Positions 1 through 9,755 of a stretch of 64,000 bases of DNA are shown in pieces. The notes below the pieces were generated by a model. It worked only from the letters and a program-made list of their open reading frames with translations, did no database searches and was not told the origin of the DNA. Source of the DNA: Hymenopellis radicata (Eukaryota > Basidiomycota > Agaricomycetes > Agaricales > Physalacriaceae); assembly GCA_015501595.1 (NCBI GenBank), contig JADNRX010000142.1, forward strand, positions 62,001 to 126,000, in the 5' to 3' direction. Position 1 is the stretch's first letter. Every line of letters starts with the position of its first letter. Made by a program: the position numbers and the translations under genes.

Positions 1-1842
1 ACGCAATTTTAAAAGTCCGTGACACGGCGCTCACTTCATTCATCAAAGATATGCGTTGGTCCCGAGCTTTCATCAGCTTATCCTGCGCATTGACAAGGAC
101 GCCACCAGCAAAGTGATTTATGGGGAGAAACAAACACGTCACAGCCAGGCCAAAGAAACACGATACGCCTGGAAAACGGGTATGGGATGGATCCCGCAAG
201 TTGCGCAAAGAGACATACCTAGCAGTTGGTACACAAAAAAAGTCCGATAGCAATTTGGACAGGCGAGTCTAAACAGACGCTCAGCAGTACCGTATAACGA
301 GAAAGTGAGACGCACCGATCAGTCTAAAGAGATGCCAGCCAACCATGCCCAGACGGTCAACATCGGTCGTCATTAGTGTCATGATCTGTGCCTTGCTGGA
401 GAAATCTTCTCCATCTTCTGTGTCCTTCTGCTGCTTCTTCTTAGTCTCATCCACGTCCTTGGCCTTTGGCGGTGGCGCAGTAGATGCCACATCCTTCCTG
501 ACGAGGGTCTTGGCGAAAAGGATAGAATTTAACTGTATCTTGAATCGAACTTCGAGAGAGCTCGTCGAGAGCGCCCAGAGTTGATCCGTTACTGATGAAG
601 CTTGTCAGGACGCGTATATCACAGACTCTGAGAAGAAAACATGCCTAGATATGAGATTGCGTTGGATCCGAATATACCCACAACGTAAACCCATCCCCAA
701 CCAGGATTCTGTCTCTCCGGATCAGTCTCAAGGTAAGATATGAGCTTCCTCAGAAAGAAGGGAGGCGCATAATAAAGGCAGGCGTTCGAGGATGCCATAA
801 GGACCTGAGCCGTGACAGTAACAACATTCAAACGTATAAGTCTGTAGGCAATGTTCCACCCTGAACCTGGCTTCGGTGCCCACGAGCCGATTTTCAAAGT
901 GGTAGTTCTGAAGGTTCTCTTCATATTCGCGTAGTTGGTCGTGGCGCGCATACTCGAGGGAACGATGGGGAGATCGCCTATTTCAAGCCTCTCGGCAATA
1001 TTCCGAGCATGACTACCTTCGTGATGTATGAAAAAAAACAGTGTAGCCCATGGTGAAGATCCTAAAGCAATGATCAGAGACGTGTCTAGGAAAGCATAGA
1101 CCACACCGCACCTGTTATTCCGGCCACATTTTCAAGTTCACGACTAGTGACAGCGGAGACGTCTTCCGGAAGGTAAATGTCCGCGGGCTCAAAATGCAAA
1201 GATGGTCCTAGAGGAGTGCCGGCGGATAATACGCAGGCAACGACGTATATAACGAATACTAGAAGCCGAAGCCACGCCAAGAGGTCTGTGGACTTGTCGG
1301 AAATCTGCAGAGGAGGCGTAGGAAGAAGAGAGGCGAGACCAAGGACTACCGCGGCGACAGCAGTGAGGCCAGTGAGATGGATAATAGATTCCGCATGGTA
1401 CGCGACAATCTCCTGGCTGACAGAACGCGTAGCGATGACTAGGCAGTAGAGCGCATAAGCAACGCGCGGGGCATGAGCTATGATACTGAAACTCGCCAAC
1501 CGCGCAAGGGACCATGCAAGGTACCCCATCTCCAGAACAAGAATGATGGCGAAAAGTATGGTTATAGACAGTTTTCGCGTCCGCATCTGTTCAATTTTCG
1601 TTACCAGCAACAATAAACCAAACATGACAGCATACCCGAGCCCAGAACGCGTTCTCGTTGATTGGCATACCGTCTATAAAATCAATCGGCTGGATAACGT
1701 CAAATGGGTCGACACCCTCGCTGTCCTCGTGCACTGGCAATTGAATCGAGCCCTCCTTGGGCCAGAGCGAAACAAAGCCCACTATGCTGGCAGCGATACA
1801 TACCCCCAGGGCAACAGAGACCTCTGTCTGGAAGAGAGGCAT
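1..1842 (-). CDS. ABC transporter, ABCC/MRP type, N-terminal part (runs off left edge)
   Basis: Full-size ABCC (multidrug-resistance-associated) exporters carry an extra N-terminal membrane domain, then two transmembrane and two ATPase domains. Only the N-terminal membrane domain and the start of the first transmembrane domain lie here. Translations read LNSILFAKTLVRKDV, MTLMTTDVDRLGMVGWH, LFLPINHFAGG and LMKARDQRISLMNEV, the linker and TM stretches typical of this family. The chosen start is the ATG at 1842 (MPLFQTEV), followed by several hydrophobic helices. An intron at 1587-1635 joins NENAFWAR to MRTRKL. Further introns lie near 603-640, 240-320 and 1-40. Around 1085-1105 the frame jumps by one base without an obvious intron (see findings). 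The ATPase domains, and so the substrate, are outside the window. Family call is firm; exon borders are approximate. Confidence 0.85.
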
Positions 1843-2552
1843 GGTCAGATAGAAAAGAGGACGTGTTTGAATCGACTTGGGATAACCCAAGTAGGATGGT
1901 GAGATATCTCGCGTAAAATATGTCCCCGGGTTATCTAAGTAGATAGGGACGAAATATTGACTCCGCTCGCCCATTTCGTGGCCATTTGCAGGCTCTTGGA
2001 CGTGGGCGAAAGCGCACGCATAGGAACAGTGGGGCAATGGGACAGGAGAGAGCTGCACGTTGTTGTTATAACCAAGTATGGTAGAGAAAGTTATCCGCCG
2101 GATGTCGGACCGAAGTTTATTATATACAGCCCTCAAGCTGCCAAGCATGTGCATGAACAGGTTAGCGGACCAACTCCGAGCAAGATAGCTATATCGCTCT
2201 AGTCTTCGTCCCCGTGAACGTTTCTCATAACGGGAAGAGTATGGCGGAGAAAGAGGATACGGAGACAGAAAACTGCCTGTGGGCGATAGAAATGGAGGAG
2301 TGACGCGTGTTGGCAAAAACTCTCCGACAACCCGATGGTTTCCCTCTGTGAGGACGCCAAGTTGGTTCCATCCGTGTCAGTCTCACTCTAGCGCGTTCGG
2401 CACGTGAGTGGCGTCGATCGCGACTTTCACTCGGAGTCCGGACTTTTAATCCATTATGTATCCAAGATGACCCCGGCACAGTGATCACCTGCTTCCTCCT
2501 TCCCCATACATAAACCCGTTCTTCCCTCCAATAATCCCACCCTCATACAACG
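1843..2552. other. Divergent intergenic region between ABC transporter and transaldolase
   Basis: The two flanking genes point away from each other, so this 0.7-kb stretch must hold both promoters. The minus frame stays open well upstream of 1842, so an upstream start codon for the transporter cannot be excluded. I see no other gene, repeat or RNA here. Confidence 0.5.
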
Positions 2553-3742
2553 ATGGCGACTCTCCTCGACCAAATCCGCAGCATCGTCGCGATCGATGTC
2601 GATTCCATGGACCCCGCCGTCGCAAAGCGGCACACCACCGACACCGTAAAGTTCCTCGACATGACTTCGAATCAGGCCATCGTGATGGGCAACGCGAGCC
2701 CCGAGGTGCTCCAGCGCGCAGTGGACTACGCCAAGTCCAAAGGCGGCGACGTCACCGTCGAGCGCGTCGTGCATGTCTTGGTCAGTGGTCCCCAACCCCC
2801 CGATTCGTCCAACGCTGACAGGCCTAGACTGTTTTACTTGCCAAACAAGTTTTGCCTTATCTCAGCGGGAACGTCCATGCCCAGACCTCGCCCAGTGTTG
2901 GGTACAGCTTAGATGGCACCATCTCCGAAGCGCGGCGCATCGTGGCGACGTTCGAAGAGCTGGGCGTCCCGCGCTCGAGGGTATGCATAAAGATCCCCGT
3001 CACGGCCCAAGGCGCGCTCGCGTGCCAAGCGCTCAAGGCGGATAACATCCAAACACTCGGAACATGCGTATTTGGCCTGGAACAAGCGCTGGCCGCTGGA
3101 GCTGCCGGAAGCCTGTATCTCGCGCCGTACTTCAACGGTAAGATTCCCAATAATCATTCGACAATGGTAATCCTATGAATACTTCTAGAACTCCAGGTCC
3201 ACTTCGTCAAGGGAACATGGAAGGCGTACCGGGTAGGCATCAAAGGCGAAGAACACCCCATGATAGACGTGGTCCGCACCATCGTGAGCGCGTACAAGAA
3301 GAAGGGAATCTCGACGTTTGTCATGCCCGCTAGGTATGCATCTCCTCTACAATATAACTGTGCTGATCGTGCTCTTAGTATTGTCACTGCCCAAGAAGTC
3401 ATCGCTCTCGCCGCTCTGAAAGTTGATCATTTGACATTGTCCGCTGCGGTCCTCGACGAACTCGCAAGCCTGCCTCCTGTCCCCGCCGAGCAGCTTGATG
3501 ATGTCCTCAAGCGTGATCTAGACGAAACAGAACTGCAGAGTATGTCCGTTTGAGCACAGTCTGCCGTGCACTCTGACGTTTCCGTAGTACTCCAAAACGA
3601 CTATCTGGCCGATGGTGGCAAGCTCTTGGCTGAAGCTCTCACCACCGATACAGAGGCAGCGAGGAAGTTGAAGTACGCATTGGACAAATTCGACGAATGC
3701 GAATCCAAAACGAAGGAATTGATCAAAAAACTGCTCGAGTAA
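2553..3742 (+). CDS. Transaldolase family protein
   Basis: Transaldolases move a three-carbon dihydroxyacetone unit between sugar phosphates in the non-oxidative pentose phosphate pathway, in the cytosol. The spliced protein starts MATLLDQIRSIVAIDVDSMD and includes TSNQAI, GYSLDGTISEARR, the Schiff-base lysine block CIKIPVT, GTCVFGLEQALAA, LAPYFN and a lysine-rich C-terminus ending KKLLE. Five exons with GT-AG introns at 2781-2827, 3138-3188, 3334-3378 and 3540-3587 keep one frame throughout. At about 330 residues it has the usual length. Motif spacing is divergent from classical TAL1, so it may be a fungal-specific subfamily of the transaldolase / fructose-6-phosphate aldolase group. No pathway neighbour is present. 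Confidence 0.88.
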
Positions 3743-4178
3743 CACGTAAGACGCACTGTAAAATAGAATTACTAGAATGTACAACTTCACCTCAAACAGT
3801 TCTTTGAACAAAGATGCAATTCACATTCAATTCGTGTTGAAGTATGGACCGTTGTTTTATTTCATACTAATCATAGAGCTATAAATCCTACCCGGTCAAC
3901 GAGAACAACCGCAATATATATCCTTGAAATCACAACGCCACAAACCACCTTCCACACCGCTACACAACATCGCAACCACTGTAACCTTAAACCATGTCAC
4001 ATTCCGAATACTTGCTTTTATCTCATCATCGTCTCTCGTCGTCCGAGTCCCGCGCTACGTGTTGTCATGTGAGCCATTTGGTCGCTTCCACATATCCACA
4101 TTTTCCATTCGAGCACATCCTCTACTGGTCATCCGACTCAACCTTACCGGGATCCTCTAGCAAGAGACGAGCGCCAAA
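3743..4178. other. Intergenic, nothing recognised
   Basis: This is the 3' flank of the transaldolase gene up to the left arm of the MITE-like element. It is AT-rich around 3830-3930. No open frame with coding character, RNA gene or repeat was found. Confidence 0.5.
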
Positions 4179-4320
4179 AGGCCTCCCCTGGGACTCCAGC
4201 GGACCAAAGTCTGAAATGGTCCTGAAATCCGCAAGATTTTGGAGGTTTTGAGCCTCAAATCCGCCAAAAATCGCCGAGGATGTCACGGCACGTGTTCACC
4301 TGTCACGCCTTCAGATCGCG

Positions 4321-4322
4321 TT

Positions 4323-4354
<32 letters not shown>
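4321..4354 (-). repeat. Poly-A tail of the minus-strand non-LTR retroelement (poly-T on +)
   Basis: A run of about 30 T broken by one C lies about 160 bp beyond the stop codon of the minus-strand RNase H frame. On the minus strand it is a poly-A tract, as expected at the 3' end of a LINE copy made by target-primed reverse transcription. Confidence 0.75.
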
Positions 4355-4355
<1 letters not shown>

Positions 4356-4513
4356 TGGAAGCATAGGACGAGCAGACCAACACTTGGTGAAAATCAACCC
4401 GCCCGCTTTAAGGTCCGAGGGGTGCCCCGAATATATTGTAAGGATGATTTTTGTACACTACAGATGGAGGGAGCCTCCACCCTGAGAAACGCGCACGCTC
4501 GACTGAGTATCAG

Positions 4514-6457
4514 TCAGTGTGGGACTAGCTGCACAGACGCTAAGGGAACGCCTCGGGGGGAAGTGCATATACCCACTAAAAACTCAGGTTGCCCGATCCA
4601 ATTGGTCGGCAAAGCTCCCTCATCTTGCAATGTACCGGACCAAGTTGTTAAAACCAACCGCTGAGGCAGCGCAGCTTTCCCAAATTTTTGTTTTGAAGTC
4701 AAGAGAGCATCAAGATGAATACGCTCATTAATTCTCTGGGACCAAAGGCGCTCGATACGCTCTCGTGATAACCACTTTGCAGGATCATTTTTGTTCTCGA
4801 CAACACGTTCACACCGTAAAGTCCAAATTAAGTGTGCCGACTCAGACAAGATAATTCTAAAGAGACGAGAGGAACCCGGCAAAGATCTTCTCGCATCAGA
4901 TTTGAGACGGATCAGAGGAGATCCGAGTACTAAGCCGAATGTAGGCTCGTACCATTCAATCTTTTTTGCTTCAAGGACGAAGCGCGCTAACTTCCAGATA
5001 TCCTCCCGTCCCGGTACGTCACACTGAAACAAAATATGAGCCATTGAGTCCTCACGTTGGCAGTATTCGCAAAAAGCACGCGCCTCGCAGCCCGGGATAT
5101 GTAGCCAACGTCTACCCAACCTGTACGCGCCATGGAGAGCATACCACATCCATTGGCGCACGTTTCGCGAGAGATCTCTATGCTGCAAGGACTTCCAAAC
5201 TGCGGGTACAGTCGGCCTACTCCCAGCTCTATCGTCAACGGCATCCTGCACCAACCTCAAATTTCGGGAGCACGTTACCGTTGCGGGGACTATGGACCGC
5301 ACTCGAATCGTTTCTTTGAGCAGACGAAGAGTCATAGAAGATAGCTTCGCACCCGGCAGGAGCAAACCCCCAGGCAGCAACCGCACGACGGCATTTGCTT
5401 CAGGTGATATGCTGATCGCTTTTTGCGCAAGTTCATCGGCACCATCATTACCAACATTTCCTGAATGCCCCTTCACCCACTGGAACACAGTTGGTCCCTT
5501 TCTCTTTCGCAGAACGGCAACTGTTGATTGGACAAGCTCACGGTTCTTTACGCCAATCCACCCTCTATCTTCCCAGCGCGGAAAATCAGCAGTGAGAGCT
5601 GCCAACGTCGGGCGGGAGTCAGTAACATGCGCGAGCATGGTCCGCGAGGGAGAGGTGCTCGCACTATAATGTACTGCAAACATCTCACCAACTGCATTTG
5701 ACTGCACTAACACCTTTGGCACAGGCACAGAGACGTTTCTTGTATCATACACACCATACCACACCCCGCTACCCGCCTTTGCATTCAAAGCGCCATTCAT
5801 GATACAGCTACCATCAGTATATACTACACAAGCTTGAGGAAAATGATCAGGATCAGGCGGGCGCGTAGAGGGCAGGCCACGCGACATGTATGGCACATTC
5901 TGCGCGAAAATTCTGAATCCATGTGTAATGCTGTCAAGTTCGACACTAGGATGAAACATGACAGGCTTGGCTTCGACATGCTCTTGTTCAAGCAAATGAC
6001 TAGCGGCGTCAACGTCTACATCAGAGACGAGACGATAAGGACAGTTGTTCATGCACATTGGGTTCCATTTATCAGGAAGTGCGTTAAGCAAGGCGTTTGC
6101 ATGGCGCACACACAGATACGGAGCCTGACAGCCACGGTTTCTATCATCTCCACATCCGGGACATTCACAAGCACGTCGAGAGCGGTGTAACGGATGCTGT
6201 ATTCGAGCAGCCAGCGAACATGCGTCACCGACAGACTCAACATTATGAACGATCCTCATACATCTTGCACGTTCAGTATTAACACCAACAGAAGAGCGTG
6301 TCGCAAAGTGAAACCAGAATGGCAGCTGTTTTCGCACAGGTTCAGTTGGCCACAAGCCATCGAAGAGAACTCCATATTTCCTTGCCACATGCGTTTCTTG
6401 GCTTCTTTTCGGTCCTTCGCTTCGCCAAAGCTCATTTACGTCCGCGGTCCTCCACAA
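4514..6457 (-). pseudogene. Non-LTR retroelement C-terminal fragment: RNase H plus zinc-binding tail
   Basis: An open frame of 647 codons holds a type I RNase H domain at about residues 210-350. The acidic residues expected for catalysis are visible in order: VVYTDGS, NAVGEMFAV, HVTDSRPT and GNDGADELAQ. Behind it comes a cysteine/histidine segment (CEYCQREDSMAHILFQC), the zinc-binding tail seen at the C-terminus of many fungal LINE polyproteins. The frame's first residue comes from a non-ATG codon. No reverse transcriptase lies upstream before the element ends near 6540, so this is a 5'-truncated copy. The RNase H part itself is intact, so recent insertion or another use of the domain is possible. 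Confidence 0.75.
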
Positions 6458-6692
6458 CAGTCATTTCCGCGCTTTCTGAGAGCAGTAAGCGGTTCCGGTC
6501 CAAATTTTCACCCCGGTGTACAGAGCCCAAAATTTGCTCACAACCACCTTTGAGCCTGTGAAATCCGCCAAATCCGCTGGCATTTCCTCCATTTTGGCCC
6601 CGAATCCGCGACTTTTCGCCGCCAGAATTTCGTCTTTGGAGCCCTCAAATCCGCCAAAATCGCCGGAGTCCTAGGGGAGTTTCCCAGGGCCT

Positions 6693-7608
6693 ACTTAAAT
6701 TTCTCGTCAGTGTTGACAATACAGCTGCTCCAAAACACTGACCGATGCCAGGTTGGGGGACTCTTGTAAGGTCGTACACTTTGTTAAGTGACGGCTGCTT
6801 ACGTCTCGTATTGCAGCGTGCTGGAAATAATCCAGGTCTTCTGTGCTACCGAACCTGCGCCAAAGGTGCTGCTCTCTGGGGAAATGTGAGCGCCGAAGAC
6901 GCAGAAAAGAACACTCACAGAATCGCAACGACACGACGTCTCGCTTCCGACCTGAAATGACTCCTCAGACGTCTACACTTCGAAGGAGTTAGTATAAGGG
7001 CGTCCCTTCTACTGTAAACCCGATGAATATCTCGTCGGCATCGTCCACATGTCTAAGACAAACGGGACATCTATTCCGAGGTTTCAGTGGTTGAAGAAAA
7101 TGCCGATTGACGTGCCCAGACTGTGCACATTGAGATGGTGAGGAGGGTGCGAGGTTTCAGTGGTTGAAGAATGTCGATTGACGTGCCCTTATTGAGACTG
7201 TATGGTGGTGAGGAGGGCAGTGTCTTGGGCGTAGGCAAGTGATCATTTCGGTACTGTGCACGTGTTTTGGAGCCGATGTTTTTCGCAGGTGTATACGATA
7301 AATTGCGAAGTGGATAGTCTAAATCAACGCGACGAAGGGTGTCGCGTCAACGTTCAAGGCACGAGGCTACGGCTTATGTGATCTCGGGAGAACCCGAATC
7401 TGGCGATGGTCAACTCAAAACTGCACTCCTCGCCCAGTGTAATACAATTGTGTATATCACTTTCTCGACCCTGCCATTCAATAGACTACACGGGAGCTAT
7501 CACTCAAAGCATCTGGTCTGGGAGAGGGGGCGCGTAGGGGCCTCTTGAAATGGTTATAACAGGTTTTTTCTCGGTGCACTTGCTCTCGTTTCAAGGTTGC
7601 CATTCACA
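6693..7608. other. Intergenic region upstream of the DUF6534 gene
   Basis: No convincing gene. It contains a two-unit tandem repeat (7077-7217, listed separately) and the presumed promoter of the gene at 7609. Short open frames here lack coding character. Confidence 0.5.
7077..7217. repeat. Two-unit tandem repeat, about 70 bp per unit
   Basis: Unit 1 begins at 7077 and unit 2 at 7151. Both start CGAGGTTTCAGTGGTTGAAG, continue GATTGACGTGCCC and end with a GGTGAGGAGGG-like block. The units differ by a few substitutions and small indels. No function is evident. Confidence 0.8.
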
Positions 7609-9056
7609 ATGAGTCTTTATGATGATCCCCTCGGGTGCGTATTCCAATCCAGTGCGCCACGACGCTGAACTCTGCCTTTTGACAGCTCCATCCTCATCGG
7701 GAGTTGGATCTCGTCGATGCTGTTCATGCTCATCATCACAAAGACGATCACGTACTATACGTCGTTCAAGAGCGATGCGCTGAGGTTGAAGCTCTTCGTC
7801 GCTTTTGCCGTCACGGTAGATACGTTGTCTCTTATCGGTGATTACGCAGATGTGTATTTGGTGCGTGCTTGCGAAGATACGGTCACGGTATCACGGGCGT
7901 TCTTACTGACAGTGACGCAGTACACCGTTTCCCACTGGGGCGACCAAGTATTCCTAAGGAGTCAGTACTGGCCCTTCGCGCTATACCTGACTACAACTGG
8001 TGTAACGGGGCTACTCTCGCAGTCTTTTCTTGTCAACCGGTACTATGCTTTGTGAGTTCGTCATGTATCCTTCTCTGTTGTCAATGCAACTAACTGTGGG
8101 CAGGACCAAGAACTGGCTCGTATGCGTATTCCTTGCGATCTGTATTATCGTTTCTGTCTGTCCTCCCCTTCTTCTGATGGTCGTTGCCCCACTGACGACC
8201 CGACCCATACATAGTTCGGGGGCTCAGTGGCAATGGTTTTCATCCTGGTTCGCTTCAACGAGTACAGCGAGCGTTTCATGATCAAGACTCCCGCTAGTCT
8301 CTGGTTGACCACGACTGCAGTCACGGGTATGTATGCCTCAACCCTTCCCCGCATCTTGGATCTGAAACGACAGGTAGACATCCTTATTTCCCTCCTTCTT
8401 ATCTGGCAGCTGTATAAAATGAAGACATCCTTCAAGACCACAGAGCACCTGATTCATCGGCTTATGCATACTTCCATGCAGACCGGTACCACCACGTCCG
8501 TTCTCGCGCTTTCCATTCTCATTTTCTATCTTGTCAACAATACAAGTAACAGTACGTCTATCCGGAGTTTTCTCATGCCCTGAATCTTACTGTTCGCGGG
8601 GCTAGTCGCAACCGGGCTTTGCTTCATTTTGAGTCGTGTCTACGTATTGACGCTGCTCTTCAACTTGACCCTCAGGAAGATCCCGAAGAAAGAAGGAACA
8701 TCCTCAACAGATCGGGGCGACTCCCGATGTCACATAGGCCCATCAATAGCGGATGGGATTCGTGAGTCTGAAGCGTCTGGCATGTTGTTCTTGTCTAACT
8801 TTGACAGATGTTCAACGTACCGCTGTCGTGCACATCGAAAATTCTGTCGACGATCTGGCCATGACAGTAAGCTCGTGCAGGTCGCAGGTATACTTGGTTT
8901 CCTGCGCAGTGTCCTCAACTCCTGACTTCCCAGCAGAACGACGACAAACAGATACCACTAGTAGTAAGCTCGTACAGGTCGCAGGTATACATGCTTCCCG
9001 CGCAGTGTACTCAACACCTGACCTCCCAGCAGAACAAGGACAGAGAGGTAGTCTGA
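7609..9056 (+). CDS. DUF6534-type multi-pass membrane protein
   Basis: This fungal family of seven-helix membrane proteins has no assigned function. The model starts MSLYDDPLG (ATG 7609), then SILIGSWISSMLFMLIITKT. Hydrophobic helices follow, with the family motif YTVSHWGDQVF, LTTTGVTGLLSQSFLVNRYY, FGGSVAMVFI, and the hallmark segment HLIHRLMHTSMQTGTTTSVLAL. Introns (7635-7685, 7861-7920, 8052-8103, and others near 8155-8214, 8325-8374, 8552-8606 and 8762-8808) join one frame. The C-terminus is unusual. Intron 8867-8936 plus the 27-bp exon 8937-8963 is followed by a near-duplicate intron 8964-9032 and the last exon 9033-9056. The tail therefore reads NDDKQIPLV then NKDREVV. Family call is from sequence memory of DUF6534 proteins. 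Confidence 0.82.
8867..9056 (+). repeat. Tandem duplication of an intron plus mini-exon in the DUF6534 gene
   Basis: Two units, 8867-8963 and 8964-9056, each begin with a GTAAGCTCGT donor, share GCAGGTCGCAGGTATAC, and end at a CCCAGCAG acceptor followed by an AAC-started acidic mini-exon. Introns are 70 and 69 bp. Both keep the reading frame, so the duplication adds nine residues to the tail rather than breaking it. Confidence 0.8.
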
Positions 9057-9239
9057 GCCTTGCTCTTGTAATTCAAAGCAGTTTTTATGGGGGCAATCCT
9101 GGGGAAAAATTCAGAGCAGTTTTAGTCTTATGTACTTTCTTACTTTTGTTGAGGGTTTTACTTTTGTACAATTTCACTTTTTAAGATCTCGCCTTTCACG
9201 ACTTTCGTTTCGCTTGGTGACCGACGCTGACCGTTACAT

Positions 9240-9391
9240 TACTGTGGACTTTCGTTCAATTCGTCACTTTTTTCGAATTTTTGATCAATTTTTTGGCCAA
9301 ATATTTTTCTTTTGATTTATCGCGATTTTTTCCGAGGACTTTTTTGGGCCGTGTGACCTGTGACTGACGAATTGATCGAAAGTCCACAGTA
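9240..9391. mobile_element. 148-bp hairpin MITE with TA target sites (Tc1/mariner-like)
   Basis: The left terminus at 9242 reads CTGTGGACTTTCGTTCAA, and the reverse complement of the right terminus at 9389 reads CTGTGGACTTTCGATCAA. About 25 bp pair with one or two mismatches. TA dinucleotides sit outside both ends (9240-9241 and 9390-9391), as expected for Tc1/mariner-type insertion. There is no coding capacity; the centre is T-rich. It lies in the 0.7-kb gap between convergent genes. Confidence 0.7.
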
Positions 9392-9755
9392 CCCGACGCG
9401 TCGCGTCGACCAAAAAGAGATCATTAATTAAGACAATATCTTCCGCGCCCTAACCAGCATAAGTGCTGCCGCCGTCGACGCGTCAGGACGGCACCAGACG
9501 ACGCGAGAATCTCCCTGTCCGCCTGACCGTTGTTTTATTTCATTTAGCCCTGTTGGGCATCTGCGTCACAGCGATCGACGCGGACTTCAGTTGTTTCTCC
9601 CACTTTGCGATCGACTGAGGTATGCCATTTATTCTCATCTTACTTACTCATTACTCATTACCCATACAGTACTCATAGTATTCGTTCTCTCAATAATTCC
9701 GACACTACTATACACTTCAAATACTCCATATCCCTTCACAGCCCAAACCAAAAAA

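Larger units (their letters stand above)
4179..6692. mobile_element. Inverted-repeat (MITE-like) element arms split by a non-LTR retroelement
   Basis: The left end (from about 4179) reads AGGCC then TCCCCTGGGACTCCAGCG. The reverse complement of the right end (to 6692) reads AGGCCCTGGGAAACTCCCC then TAGGACTCCGGCGATTTT. The two match except for a gap of about 8 bases in the left copy. Just inside both ends, related stretches of the form CCTCAAATCCGCCAAAA occur (about 4252 and 6640). The ends resemble those of the element at 12895-13282, so both belong to one family. I could not find a matching target duplication, so the left end may be rearranged. The middle is a retroelement fragment on the minus strand. 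Confidence 0.5.
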
